Notes: generated by a model from the sequence alone, not told the origin. A stretch of DNA of 63,235 nt from an uncultured Clostridia bacterium (GCA_946411635.1 CAMKES010000013.1:1-63235), one strand, 5' to 3'; shown: positions 28,897-38,324, numbered from the stretch's first letter. Translations and numbers: made by a program.

Positions 28897-30231
28897 ATGG
28901 AACAGGTTTCGATTCAAAAACTGCCGAATAACGTCGAGGCGGAGCGCTCGGTGCTCGGCGCGATGCTGCTGGACGAAAGCGCCCTGGACTCCATGCTGGA
29001 ACAGCTGAAGCCGGACGATTTCTACCAGGATGCGCACGCGCACATCTTCGAGGCGATGCGCTCGATCCGTCAGGCGGGCAACGCGGTCGACGTCATCACG
29101 CTTTCGAACGCGCTGGAACGCGCCGGAAAGCTCGAAAGCGCGGGCGGGCTTGTGTATCTCACCGATCTGATGAGCTTCGTGCCGACGGCGGCGAACGTGC
29201 AGCATTACGGCAGGATCGTTGAGGAGCACAGCATCCAGCGCGCGCTCATCCGCGTCGGCAACGATATGATCCGCGACGGCATGAACGACCGCAACGACGT
29301 CGAGCAGTCCCTGAACGACGCCGAGCGCAAGATCTACGACATCTCCATGCGCAAGACGGAGGATACGATCTCTCCCGCGTCGGACATCGTGCCGAACACG
29401 ATCAATCAGATCGGCGAGATCGTCAGCCGCAAGGGCAAGCTCACGGGCATCGCCACGGGCTTCTCGAAGCTCGACCGGCTCACGAACGGCCTGCAGAAGA
29501 GCGACCTCATCATTCTCGCCGCGCGTCCCGCAATGGGCAAATCCGCGTTTGCGATGAACATCGCGCAGTACGCCGCACTGCACGACAACCGTTCCGTCGC
29601 CGTGTTCTCGCTCGAAATGAGCAAGGAACAGCTGATGATGCGCATCATGTGCACCGAGGCGTCCGTCGACTCGCAGAAGATCAAGGACGGCTCGCTTTCC
29701 GACGCCGAAATGCAGCGGCTCATCGAGGTCGCCGATCCTTTGCAGGCGGCCAAGCTGTTCATCGACGATTCCGCGGGCGTCACGGTCGCGAGCATCCGTT
29801 CGAAGTGCCGCCGGCTCAAGGCGCAGCAGGGGCTCGACCTCGTCATCATCGACTATATGCAGCTGATGCAGGGCACGGGCAGCGGCTCGCGCAAGAACGA
29901 CAACCGTCAGCAGGAGATCTCCGACATGACGCGCGCCATGAAGCTTCTTGCGCGCGAGCTGAACCTGCCGATCATCCTGCTTTCGCAGCTGAACCGCGGT
30001 CCCGAAATGCGTCAGGATCACCGCCCGATGATCAGCGACCTTCGCGAATCCGGCTCCATCGAGCAGGACGCGGATATGGTCATCCTCCTGTACCGCGCTG
30101 CCGTCTACGACGAAACCGCGGGCAACGAGAGCGAGGCGATCGTCGCCAAGAACCGTCACGGCCCGATCGAGACCTGCAAGCTCGTCTTCCAGGGCGAGTA
30201 CACCCGCTTCCGCACGCTGGCAGAGGAATAA
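28897..30231 (+). CDS. dnaB: Replicative DNA helicase
   Basis: Hexameric helicase that unwinds the replication fork (called dnaC in Bacillus). 444 residues: an N-terminal helical domain (about 1-150), a linker, then the RecA-like ATPase. Walker A is ARPAMGKSAF (about 208-217), Walker B LVIIDYMQLM, and later QLNRGPE and RLSxLRESGSIEQDAD-type motifs. ATG 28897 directly follows the rplI stop. Last gene of the operon, with a terminator at 30243. Confidence 0.98.
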   Translation: MEQVSIQKLPNNVEAERSVLGAMLLDESALDSMLEQLKPDDFYQDAHAHIFEAMRSIRQAGNAVDVITLSNALERAGKLESAGGLVYLTDLMSFVPTAANVQHYGRIVEEHSIQRALIRVGNDMIRDGMNDRNDVEQSLNDAERKIYDISMRKTEDTISPASDIVPNTINQIGEIVSRKGKLTGIATGFSKLDRLTNGLQKSDLIILAARPAMGKSAFAMNIAQYAALHDNRSVAVFSLEMSKEQLMMRIMCTEASVDSQKIKDGSLSDAEMQRLIEVADPLQAAKLFIDDSAGVTVASIRSKCRRLKAQQGLDLVIIDYMQLMQGTGSGSRKNDNRQQEISDMTRAMKLLARELNLPIILLSQLNRGPEMRQDHRPMISDLRESGSIEQDADMVILLYRAAVYDETAGNESEAIVAKNRHGPIETCKLVFQGEYTRFRTLAEE

Positions 30232-30242
30232 GAAAGCACGAA

Positions 30243-30270
30243 AAAAAGGACCGCTTTTGCGGTCCTTTTG
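30243..30270. terminator. Terminator between dnaB and the RND gene
   Basis: The stem AAAAGGACCGC / GCGGTCCTTTT has a TTTT loop, with A-run and T-run on either side. It serves both convergent genes. Confidence 0.85.
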
Positions 30271-30280
30271 GTTTTTCGGT

Positions 30281-33200
30281 TTACGCCTCCGATTCCGCGG
30301 GTTCGGGGGGAAGGGGCGCGGGATCGGGCTCCTTCTGCGGCTTTTTGTCGCGGCGGAGGAGGTCGTACAGAACCGGGATGATGAACGCGGTGGTCAGCGT
30401 CGCGTAGGTGAGACCGCCGATGCAGACGATCGCGACGGGCTGGACGATCTCGGCGCCGGTGCCGAAGCCGATCGCAAGCGGCAGCAGTCCGAGGATCGTG
30501 GTGAGCGCGGTCATCAGAACGGGGCGCAGACGGATCACGGCCGCTTTCACGATCGCGTCGCGCTTCGGAACGCCTTCGCTGCGGAAGCGGTTCGCGCAGT
30601 CCACGAGCACGATGCCGTTGTTGACGGCGATGCCGACCAGCATGATGAAGCCGATCATCGGCACGATGCCGATCTCCGTTCCGGTGATCCACAGCGCGAT
30701 GAAGCCGCCCGCGAACGCCAGCGGCACGGTGCCGATGACGATGAACGGGGAAAGCAGCGACTGGAACTGCGCGACCATGATGAGATAGATGATCAGAACG
30801 CCGAGGGCGAGCATCCAGACGAGGTCCTTGAGCGCGCCGGTGATCGCTTCGTTCTGTCCGTCGTAAACGATCATGCAGCCCGCGGGAAGCGGAACGGATT
30901 CGACCGCCTTTTTCACCTCGCCGCTCATCAGCGTCACGTTGCGACCCTCTTCGAGCCTTGCGGTGATCGTGAGGCAGCGCCGCTGATCGGTGCGCGAGAT
31001 CGACGCGAGCGTCCGCGTTTCGGTCACGGCCGCGATATCCCTGAGCGCAACGGTCTCCTCGGAGCCGTCCTGCCGCTTTACGGAGAAGGTCAGGTCGAGC
31101 AGCTCCGATTTCGAATGCGGCACGCCGTCGTCGGTGATGACCGTCACGTCGAGCGAGGTCGCGTTCGAGGCGACGGAGGTGGCGGAGGCGGTGTTTTTGA
31201 GCACCTCCGCAAGCTTCAGGTACGTTTCCGCCACGGTCAGGCCGTGCGCGGCGGCCTTCGCCTTGTCGACGCTCACGTGCAGGGTCGGCATCGTTTCGTC
31301 CGCGCCGCTCGACGCTTCGGCGACGCCGTCGACCGCGCGCAGCGCTTCGGCGATCCGTTCCGCGGTTTCCTGCAAAACGGTGAGATCGTTCGAATAGAGG
31401 GTGACGGACACGTCGTCCTCCGAAAGCGAGCCGGAGAAGTTCATCGTCGTCATGCCCGCGATCGTGTACGGATGCGCTTCCTTCAGCGGGGACAGCGCTT
31501 CGTCGAGCTGCTTGTGGATCGTGATACTCGAAAGGCCGCTCTTCTCGTCGATGATGCCGTAGATGCTCAGTTCGGTCACCTCCGAGCTGCCGGCGCCGCC
31601 GGTCATGCCGAGGATCGAGGCAACGCCGTTGCCGAGCATGCCGCCCGCGTCGGACAGCCCCGGAACGGTGTACATGATCTCCATGAACGCGTCGGCGATT
31701 TCGACCGCCTCGTCAAAGGTCGTGCCCTTCTCGAGCGGCACGTTGACCGAGATCTGCTTGCCGCCGCTTTCGGGGAACATCGTAAACCCGCGGCGAATGA
31801 CCATAAAGGCGGACCCGGCGAGTACGACGAGCGCAAGCAGCAGCGCGATCGCGCGGTGCCGGAGCGTAAAGCGCAGCGTCTTTTCAAACGCCGCCATGAG
31901 CTTCTGCCGACGGCGGCCCAGCGGTTTGACCGGACGGCGCATCAGTCCCGTGACCGTCGCGGGGATGACCGTCATTGCGACGAGCAGGCTCGCGAGCAGC
32001 GAATACGTGACGGTCAGCACCATATCCATAAAGATCTGCCGCGTGATGCCCTGCACGAACAGGATCGGCAGGAACACGCAGATCGTCGTCAGCGTCGAAG
32101 CGGTGATCGCGCCCGCGACCTCCCGGACGCCCTGCACGGCGGCGACCTTGACGGAAACGCCCTCGCTGCGCAGGCGGTAGATGTTTTCGATGACGACGAT
32201 CGAGTTGTCGACCAGCATGCCGATGCCGATCGCAAGCCCCGACATCGAGATGACGTTCATCGTTACGCCGGAGAAGTACATCAGAACGAGCGCGAACAGC
32301 ACCGAGACCGGGATCGAAATGCCGACGATCAGCGTGGGCCTGAGATCGCGCAGGAACAGGAAGAGGATCAGGATCGCGAGCGCGGCGCCGATCAGCAGGT
32401 TTTCGACCACCGACGAGATCGCCATGTGGATGAAGTCGCCCTGGCTCATCAGCGAGGTGAACGACAGACCGGGATACAGCGCTTCGAGTTCGCGGAAGCG
32501 CGCTTCGATGTTGTCGGACACGGTCGCCGTCGCATAGGCGGACTGCTTCGAGAACGAGAGCAGCACGCCGTTCTCGCCGTTGATCTTCGCGTAGGTCCTT
32601 GCGGCGTTGTCCGTAACGCGCACGCGCGCCACGTCGCCGAGCAGGATCGTATCGAGATCGCCGATGCCGGGGGAGAACAGCGGGATCTGCTCAAGCACCG
32701 CCGCGTCGGGGATCTCGTCGCCGACGTAGACCAGCCACTGCGTTTCGTCCTCGCGGAGATACCCTGCGGGCATCGAGAAGTTCTGCGCGGACAGGAGCTT
32801 TGCGATCACGTCCTTGCTCAGCACCTTGTGCAGATTCGCCGCGTCTTTCGCGGCGGCAAGCCGGTCCGCGGCCGCCTGTTCCGCCTGCTCGAGCTGCGTC
32901 CGGCCGGTTTCCAGTTCCTTCTCGCCGGCCTCCAGCGCGGCGCGGCCCTGATCGATCGCCTTCTGCGCGTCGTTCAGTTTTCCGTAGACCTGCTGTTTTT
33001 TCTTTTTCAGTTCTTCATAGCCGTTTTCAACGTCGACCTTGCCGCTTTCCGCCTGCGACAAAAGCTCGTCCACGGCGGAGATGCCGTCCGCGAGCTGCGC
33101 GATCCCGTTTTCGAGATCCGCGATCGTCCGGTCCAGCGATTCGCGCGTGAGCCCGTTTTCGGCAAGCTGCGCGTCCGCCTGCTGCAGACCGTCCTCGATC

Positions 33201-34234
33201 GTGCGGAATTCCTCGCTCGACCGGATCGCGTCGGTGTAATACTGTTTTTGCTCGTCGGAAAGCGTCGGATCGTTTTCGATCGCTTCGATGGACTGGTCCA
33301 GCATCGCTTTGCCGGATTCAAGCGTTTCGATCGTGTATTTCAGCGCGAGCAGCCGGGTGCGCGCGGACTGGGCCGCCTCGAGCTGCCGGTCCAGCTCGCC
33401 GCGCTTGCTCTGAAGCTCCGCGATCGCCTTGTCCAGCTCGTCGTTCGCCGCGTTCAGCTCGTTCTCCGCTTTGTGAAACTGATGGCTTGCCTGCTTGCGC
33501 CCGCTGTCGACGTCCTCCTGTCCCTCGTCGAGCTTGCCGCGGTTTTCCTCGAGCTCCTTTTCGCCGTCGACGACCTTCTGCCGCGCCTCGGAGAGGTCCT
33601 TCGTGGCGTCCTCGAACTCCGTGTCCATCGCGTCGAACAGCGATTCGTTCAGCGCTTCGATCTTATCGTAATCAAGTTCGATCTCCACCTGCTGCACGAT
33701 GCGGCCCGCCGTGGTGAGGGACGCGACGCCCGAGATGCCCTCGAGCCGCGGGATCAGCGCGTCGCCGACGAACGCGGACAGCTCGAGCGGATCCATGCCC
33801 GAACGGTGAACGGCGGCGACGGTGACGGGGATCAGGTCGGAGCTCAGCTCCAGCATGACGGGCGTGCCGATCGAATCGTCCCACGACGCGGTCAGCGCGC
33901 CGAGCGCCTTCTGCACGTCGATCGTCGCCATATCCACGTTCGTGCCGTTTTCAAAGGTCAGATAGACCGTCGAATAGTTTTCGCTGCTCTTCGACGTGAC
34001 GGATTTGATGTGATCGACGGAGGACATCGCCTGTTCCAGGGGCTTCGTGACCGTCTGCTCGACCTCTTCGGGAGAGGCGCCCGGAACGGACGTGAAGAGC
34101 ACGACGTACGGAAAGCTCATGTCGGGCAGCAGGTCCGGCGTCATTTTTCCGACGGAAACGTAGCCGAGCACCAGGATCAGTACGACGGCGACGAGCACGG
34201 TAAACGGTTTTTTTACGCTGAGTTTCGCAAGCAT
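30281..34234 (-). CDS. RND family transporter with coiled-coil insertion
   Basis: A proton-driven efflux pump of the AcrB/SwrC superfamily. At 1317 residues it is ~270 longer than typical members. TM1 (about 11-30) is followed by the porter domain with LLPDMSFPYV. Residues ~205-478 are a Glu/Gln/Lys/Ala-rich heptad-like coiled coil inserted in the first porter lobe. The domain then resumes and TM2-TM6 follow, with the TM4 motif GIGMLVDNSIVVIENI keeping the proton-relay Asp. A second half repeats the architecture. No adaptor or outer-membrane gene is adjacent. ATG 34234 has GGAG upstream. Substrate unknown. Confidence 0.88.
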   Translation of the reverse strand: MLAKLSVKKPFTVLVAVVLILVLGYVSVGKMTPDLLPDMSFPYVVLFTSVPGASPEEVEQTVTKPLEQAMSSVDHIKSVTSKSSENYSTVYLTFENGTNVDMATIDVQKALGALTASWDDSIGTPVMLELSSDLIPVTVAAVHRSGMDPLELSAFVGDALIPRLEGISGVASLTTAGRIVQQVEIELDYDKIEALNESLFDAMDTEFEDATKDLSEARQKVVDGEKELEENRGKLDEGQEDVDSGRKQASHQFHKAENELNAANDELDKAIAELQSKRGELDRQLEAAQSARTRLLALKYTIETLESGKAMLDQSIEAIENDPTLSDEQKQYYTDAIRSSEEFRTIEDGLQQADAQLAENGLTRESLDRTIADLENGIAQLADGISAVDELLSQAESGKVDVENGYEELKKKKQQVYGKLNDAQKAIDQGRAALEAGEKELETGRTQLEQAEQAAADRLAAAKDAANLHKVLSKDVIAKLLSAQNFSMPAGYLREDETQWLVYVGDEIPDAAVLEQIPLFSPGIGDLDTILLGDVARVRVTDNAARTYAKINGENGVLLSFSKQSAYATATVSDNIEARFRELEALYPGLSFTSLMSQGDFIHMAISSVVENLLIGAALAILILFLFLRDLRPTLIVGISIPVSVLFALVLMYFSGVTMNVISMSGLAIGIGMLVDNSIVVIENIYRLRSEGVSVKVAAVQGVREVAGAITASTLTTICVFLPILFVQGITRQIFMDMVLTVTYSLLASLLVAMTVIPATVTGLMRRPVKPLGRRRQKLMAAFEKTLRFTLRHRAIALLLALVVLAGSAFMVIRRGFTMFPESGGKQISVNVPLEKGTTFDEAVEIADAFMEIMYTVPGLSDAGGMLGNGVASILGMTGGAGSSEVTELSIYGIIDEKSGLSSITIHKQLDEALSPLKEAHPYTIAGMTTMNFSGSLSEDDVSVTLYSNDLTVLQETAERIAEALRAVDGVAEASSGADETMPTLHVSVDKAKAAAHGLTVAETYLKLAEVLKNTASATSVASNATSLDVTVITDDGVPHSKSELLDLTFSVKRQDGSEETVALRDIAAVTETRTLASISRTDQRRCLTITARLEEGRNVTLMSGEVKKAVESVPLPAGCMIVYDGQNEAITGALKDLVWMLALGVLIIYLIMVAQFQSLLSPFIVIGTVPLAFAGGFIALWITGTEIGIVPMIGFIMLVGIAVNNGIVLVDCANRFRSEGVPKRDAIVKAAVIRLRPVLMTALTTILGLLPLAIGFGTGAEIVQPVAIVCIGGLTYATLTTAFIIPVLYDLLRRDKKPQKEPDPAPLPPEPAESEA

Positions 34235-34364
34235 GGCGGTTCTCCGTTTTTTCGGAAGAAAACACTTCCCATTATGATGTATTATTATATCACGGTTTCC
34301 GAAAAAATAAATGTGGAAAAGATGTGAATCTTTCCGGGCGGGACGATCGTTTTTCGGCAGGGCG

Positions 34365-34393
34365 TTGTGCCGGCGGACAACTTGTGGTATACT
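34365..34393 (+). promoter_or_regulatory. Promoter of the PIG-V-like gene
   Basis: TTGTGC, a 17-base spacer, TATACT; 29 bases before ATG 34423, with AAAGGGAG between. On the opposite strand a TATAAT (34284-34289) may serve the divergent RND gene, but it lacks a clear -35. Confidence 0.6.
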
Positions 34394-34422
34394 GGGCTTC
34401 GGGGAGAGAGAAAGGGAGTATT

Positions 34423-35829
34423 ATGGACCGGAAAACGGACGCAAACCTCATACGGAAACGGATCGCATGGATCGTATCCGGCGCCGGAACGGCCGTCCTT
34501 GCGGCGGCGTTCGCGCTGTGGATCGCGCGCGAGCATCCGTCGACGCCGGGCATGCTTGCGGCGGGGCTGTCGGTCGCGCTGTTCGTGTTCGGCTGCTGGC
34601 GGTTCGTGCCGGGCTGGATCGCGTTCTTTGCGCCGCAGACGGAGCTGCTTCCCGCGGGGAAAGCGCCGAAGCACGCCGTTGCCGGCGTCGCGCTCCTGGC
34701 CTTTGCGGTCGAGGCGCTGCTTTTCGGCGTCGTGACGCTGATCCTCTCGATCCGCAACGGAAACGGCTTTACGTTCAACGGCGCGCTCAACTTCTGGAAG
34801 TGTCTCGACAGCAATCATTATCTGGACATCGCGCGCGAATGGTACGTGCCGAAGAGCTTTCTTGAAACGACGGAGGAGTGGTTCCAAAACAGCGACGAAG
34901 TCGGCCGCGCCGTGCAGCTCGTTTTTCTGCCGGGGTATCCGCTCGTCGTCTATCCGGTCTGGCGCATTCTCGGAAACGACGTGATCGCGGGTCTGCTCGT
35001 ATCCGCCGCGGCGTTCCCCGCCGCATGCTGCATGCTGTATAAGCTGCTGCTGCTCGATACGGATCACAGGACCGCGTTCCGCACGGTCGTGATGCTTCTG
35101 CTGCTGCCGGGCGGCTTCTTCTTCCTCGCGCCGATGAGTGAATCGCTCTATCTGCTGCTTGCGCTTGCGGCGCTGTATTGCTTCCGCAAAAAGCAATGGC
35201 TTGCGGCGGGACTGTTGGGCGCGTACTGCGCGTTCACGCGCACGGTGGGGCTGCTGCTCGCCGCGCCGCTGATCCTCGAATGGATCCGCATGCGCCCGAA
35301 GAAAAAGAAACAGAAAAAGCACTGGCTCTTCGGCCTTGCCGCGATCCTCGCCGTGCCGGTCGGTTTTCTTGCGTATCTCTGGATCAACAAGACCGTGTCC
35401 GGCAGCGCGACGCAGTTTCTGCTGTATCAGCACAGATGGTGGAATCAGCATCTCGGATGGTTTTTCAACACCGCGTCGTATCAGACGGACTACCTGATCG
35501 GCAATCTCGCCGAAGGCTCGCGCGAGAGCGCGTTCGGCCTGTGGCTTCCGAACCTCCTGTGGCATTTCGGCACGCTCGCGCTGTTCGCGCTGACGGCAAA
35601 GAAGCTGCGCCCGAGCTACGCCGCGTGGTTCATCGCGTTCTTCGTGATCGCGATCGGCGCGACCTGGCTTCTTTCCGGACCGCGCTATCTCCTTTCGATG
35701 CCGGTCACGGCAATGATGCTTGCGCTCGTCACCGAAAAGCGCTGGCAGAAGATCGCCGCCGCCTGCGTGCTCGTGCCGTTCTCCGCACTTTATCTTTACG
35801 CTTTCGTCTGCCGCTGGCAGGTGTGGTGA
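34423..35829 (+). CDS. PIG-V-like membrane glycosyltransferase
   Basis: A 468-residue protein with about ten membrane segments and the outline of a GT-C glycosyltransferase. The first extracellular loop carries DSNHYLDIAREWY, resembling the acidic catalytic loop of PIG-V (GPI mannosyltransferase II). Later features (FFLAPMSESLY, CAFTRTVGLLLA) match bacterial PIG-V-like proteins. It would transfer a sugar from a lipid-phosphate donor on the outer membrane face; acceptor and sugar are unknown. ATG 34423 follows AAAGGGAG. Monocistronic. Confidence 0.7.
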   Translation: MDRKTDANLIRKRIAWIVSGAGTAVLAAAFALWIAREHPSTPGMLAAGLSVALFVFGCWRFVPGWIAFFAPQTELLPAGKAPKHAVAGVALLAFAVEALLFGVVTLILSIRNGNGFTFNGALNFWKCLDSNHYLDIAREWYVPKSFLETTEEWFQNSDEVGRAVQLVFLPGYPLVVYPVWRILGNDVIAGLLVSAAAFPAACCMLYKLLLLDTDHRTAFRTVVMLLLLPGGFFFLAPMSESLYLLLALAALYCFRKKQWLAAGLLGAYCAFTRTVGLLLAAPLILEWIRMRPKKKKQKKHWLFGLAAILAVPVGFLAYLWINKTVSGSATQFLLYQHRWWNQHLGWFFNTASYQTDYLIGNLAEGSRESAFGLWLPNLLWHFGTLALFALTAKKLRPSYAAWFIAFFVIAIGATWLLSGPRYLLSMPVTAMMLALVTEKRWQKIAAACVLVPFSALYLYAFVCRWQVW

Positions 35830-35853
35830 CCCGCCTGCACGGTCGATCCTTTG

Positions 35854-35880
35854 AAAGCCCTCCCCGCGGAGGGCTTTTTT
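35854..35880 (+). terminator. Terminator of the PIG-V-like gene
   Basis: The stem AAAGCCCTCC / GGAGGGCTTT has a CCGC loop and six T. Confidence 0.9.
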
Positions 35881-35903
35881 CCGCAGAGGAGAATGATGAT
35901 AGA

Positions 35904-35946
35904 ATAACAAACAGAGAAAAAGGAATTCTACTCTGCTGTTTGTTAT
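35904..35946. repeat. AT-rich inverted repeat between the PIG-V-like gene and ylxM
   Basis: A perfect 11-bp inverted repeat (ATAACAAACAG / CTGTTTGTTAT) around a 21-base centre, in an AT-rich patch (about 35885-35985) unlike its GC-rich surroundings. Not explained by any gene. Confidence 0.5.
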
Positions 35947-36008
35947 ACAGTAAGAATGATTCTTTGGTACATAAGAAGAAACGCCCCCGGGGATCCCGAA
36001 AAAAACGC

Positions 36009-36036
36009 TTGACAAACGAACGAAAACCGGTATAAT
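36009..36036 (+). promoter_or_regulatory. Promoter of the ylxM-ffh operon
   Basis: TTGACA, a 16-base spacer, TATAAT: full consensus. Start expected near 36043. Confidence 0.85.
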
Positions 36037-36044
36037 GGAACGAG

Positions 36045-36066
36045 TGTAAAGGGAAAACACTTTACA
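36045..36066 (+). promoter_or_regulatory. Inverted repeat at the 5' end of the ylxM-ffh mRNA
   Basis: TGTAAAG, 8 bases, CTTTACA: a perfect 7-bp inverted repeat starting about 2 bases after the predicted transcription start and ending 6 bases before the GGAG ribosome site. It could be a 5' stabilising hairpin or an operator. Confidence 0.4.
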
Positions 36067-36081
36067 GCTATGGAGCATCGT

Positions 36082-36438
36082 ATGGAACGGTTGTTTGAAC
36101 TCGGCATGCTTTTGGACCGCTACGAGCCGCTTCTGACCGAGCGTCAGCGGAGCATCCTGCGCCAGTACACGGACGAGAACTGTTCGCTGTCCGAGATCGC
36201 GGAGCGCGAGGGCATTTCGCGGCAGGGCGTGCGGGACATTCTGAGCCGCGGGGAACGGCAGCTTCGGGAAACCGAGGAGGCGGTGGGACTCGTGCGGAAG
36301 GAAGCGCGGCAGACGGCGCTTTTGCGCGCGCTGCGCAGCCGGTTCAAGGACGTAGATCTGCGCGAGGCGGATCGCGCGGCGCTGGAAACGGCGCTGGCGG
36401 CGCTTGCGGGAATCTGGGAGGACGAAGATGGCGTTTGA
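36082..36438 (+). CDS. ylxM: YlxM-family helix-turn-helix protein
   Basis: A 118-residue protein with an N-terminal helix-turn-helix (RQRSILRQYTDENCSL then SEIAEREGISRQGVRDIL), as in YlxM proteins encoded just before ffh; a role in signal-recognition-particle assembly or regulation has been suggested for the family. ATG 36082 was chosen because GGAG ends 6 bases before it; ATG 36070 lacks a site and is part of that GGAG. The end overlaps ffh by 11 bases. Confidence 0.9.
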   Translation: MERLFELGMLLDRYEPLLTERQRSILRQYTDENCSLSEIAEREGISRQGVRDILSRGERQLRETEEAVGLVRKEARQTALLRALRSRFKDVDLREADRAALETALAALAGIWEDEDGV

Positions 36439-37774
36439 AGGCATTTCATCCAAACTGCAGAACGTATTCAAAAAACTGACCGGAAAGGGCAGGCTTTCTG
36501 AGCGCGACGTCAAGGACGCGATGCGCGAGATCAAGCTTGCACTTCTGGAGGCGGACGTCAACTTCCTGGTCGTCAAGGACTTCGTGAAGCGCGTGGAAGC
36601 GCGCGCCGTCGGGACCGACGTGCTCGAAAGCCTGACGCCGGGGCAGATGGTCATCAAGATCGTCAACGAGGAACTGACCGCGCTTATGGGCAGCACGAAC
36701 GCGAAGCTCGAGTTCGGCACGAAAAAGCCCGCGGTCATCCTGATGTCCGGTCTGCAGGGCGCGGGCAAAACGACCATGTGCGGCAAGCTTGCGATCCTTC
36801 TGAAGAAACAGTACGGCAAGTCGCCGATGCTGTGCGCCTGCGACATCTACCGCCCGGCGGCGATCGAACAGTTAAAGGTCGTGGGCGGAAAGGCGGAGGT
36901 CCCGGTCTACGAGCACGGCACGCAGGATCCGGTGAAGACCGCGCTGGAAGCGGTCGAGGAAGCGCGCCGCACGTTCCGGGACGTCGTGATCGTCGACACC
37001 GCGGGCCGTCTGCACATCGACGAGGACATGATGGAGGAGCTCAAGCGGATCCGCGACGCGATCGAGCCCGCCGAGATCCTGCTCGTGGTCGACGCCATGA
37101 CCGGTCAGGACGCGGTCAACGTCGCAAAGGCGTTCAACGAGGCGGTTCCGCTCACCGGCATCGTGCTCACGAAGCTCGACGGCGACACGCGCGGCGGCGC
37201 TGCGCTCTCGGCGCGCGCGGTCACGGGCAAGCCGATCAAGTTCGCCGGTACGGGCGAGAAGCTCACCGACCTCGAAGCGTTCCATCCGGACCGCATGGCA
37301 AGCCGGATCCTCGGCATGGGCGACGTGCTGACCCTGATCGAAAAGGCCGAGCAGGCGTTCGACCAGAAAAAGGCGCTCGAGCTCGAAAAGAAAATGCGCA
37401 CCGACACCTTCACGCTGGACGACTTCCTCGATCAGATGGAGCAGATGAAGGACATGGGATCGATGGAGGACATCCTCAAAATGATCCCCGGCGCGGCGGG
37501 CAAGCTCAACAACCTGCAGGTCGACGAAAAGGCGATGGGCCGCACGAAGGCGATCATTCAGGCGATGACGCCGAAGGAACGCGCGAACCCCGATATTCTG
37601 AACGCATCGCGGCGCAAGCGCATCGCGCGCGGCAGCGGCACGACGATCCAGGACGTGAACCGGCTGATGAACCAGTTCGACGCTTCGCGCAAGATGATGA
37701 AGCAGATGACCGGCGGCCTGTTCAAAAAGGGCAAGAAGAAACGGAGACCGGGCGGCTTCCCGTTCGGATTCTGA
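36428..37774 (+). CDS. ffh: Signal recognition particle protein Ffh
   Basis: The GTPase subunit of SRP, which targets nascent membrane proteins to FtsY and SecYEG. 448 residues: N domain (about 1-85), G domain with GLQGAGKTT (about 106-114), DTAGRLH and TKLDGD, then a Met-rich M domain (MEQMKDMGSMEDILKMI) and a basic tail. ATG 36428 lies inside the end of ylxM, implying coupled translation. Confidence 0.98.
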   Translation: MAFEGISSKLQNVFKKLTGKGRLSERDVKDAMREIKLALLEADVNFLVVKDFVKRVEARAVGTDVLESLTPGQMVIKIVNEELTALMGSTNAKLEFGTKKPAVILMSGLQGAGKTTMCGKLAILLKKQYGKSPMLCACDIYRPAAIEQLKVVGGKAEVPVYEHGTQDPVKTALEAVEEARRTFRDVVIVDTAGRLHIDEDMMEELKRIRDAIEPAEILLVVDAMTGQDAVNVAKAFNEAVPLTGIVLTKLDGDTRGGAALSARAVTGKPIKFAGTGEKLTDLEAFHPDRMASRILGMGDVLTLIEKAEQAFDQKKALELEKKMRTDTFTLDDFLDQMEQMKDMGSMEDILKMIPGAAGKLNNLQVDEKAMGRTKAIIQAMTPKERANPDILNASRRKRIARGSGTTIQDVNRLMNQFDASRKMMKQMTGGLFKKGKKKRRPGGFPFGF

Positions 37775-37842
37775 GGACGAAAACGGCGCAGCCGTATTCG
37801 ATATAATCAAAAAAAGAAAAAGGATAAAGGAGAAACAAAACC

Positions 37843-38085
37843 ATGTTGAAGATCAGACTGAGAAGAATGGGCGCGAAGAAGCAGCCTTTCTACCGCATCA
37901 TCGTCGCGGATTCCCGCGCACCGCGTGACGGCGCGTTCGTCGAAGAGATCGGGTACTACAATCCCGCGACCGAACCCGCAGAGCTCAAAGTGAACAACGA
38001 GCGCGCGCAGGAATGGATGAAGAACGGCGCACAGCCCACCGACACCGTTCGCGGTCTTCTCAAAAAGGCCGGCGCGATCGACTGA
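37843..38085 (+). CDS. rpsP: 30S ribosomal protein bS16
   Basis: 80 residues with the standard start ([19 protein letters not shown]) and [13 protein letters not shown] 37843 follows AAAGGAGAAAC. A TATAAT at 37802 might give an extra promoter, but no -35 box accompanies it. Part of the ffh-rpsP-khpA-rimM-trmD series. Confidence 0.98.
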   Translation: MLKIRLRRMGAKKQPFYRIIVADSRAPRDGAFVEEIGYYNPATEPAELKVNNERAQEWMKNGAQPTDTVRGLLKKAGAID

Positions 38086-38096
38086 TCGAGGAATCT

Positions 38097-38324
38097 ATGG
38101 ACAAGCTGGTTGAATTCATTGCGAAAAGCCTGGTCGATCATCCCGAGGCGGTCAAGGTGACCACCCGCGAGGAGGACGACAGCGTCGTGATCGAGCTCGT
38201 CGTCGACCCCGAGGATACCGGCAAGGTCATCGGCAAGCAGGGCCGCATCGCAAAGGCGATCCGCGCGATCGTCAAGGCGGCGTCCATCAACGACGAGAAG
38301 AAGGTCGTCGTCGACATTCTGTGA
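38097..38324 (+). CDS. khpA: KH-domain RNA-binding protein KhpA
   Basis: A 75-residue single KH-domain protein (VIGKQGRIAKAIRAIV carries the GxxG loop), as YlqC/KhpA between rpsP and rimM. It acts with KhpB in RNA binding and affects cell length in streptococci. ATG 38097 follows GAGGAA; its TGA overlaps the rimM GTG start. Confidence 0.96.
   Translation: MDKLVEFIAKSLVDHPEAVKVTTREEDDSVVIELVVDPEDTGKVIGKQGRIAKAIRAIVKAASINDEKKVVVDIL

Noticed and set aside
30257-34327. Long + strand open frame (about 1356 codons) opposite the RND gene
   Set aside because: Arg/Asp/His-rich shadow without domains. The minus strand frame has clear RND motifs, a start and a ribosome site.
37802-37807. TATAAT before rpsP considered as a separate promoter
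   Set aside because: No acceptable -35 hexamer at 16-18 bases; kept only as a remark under rpsP.
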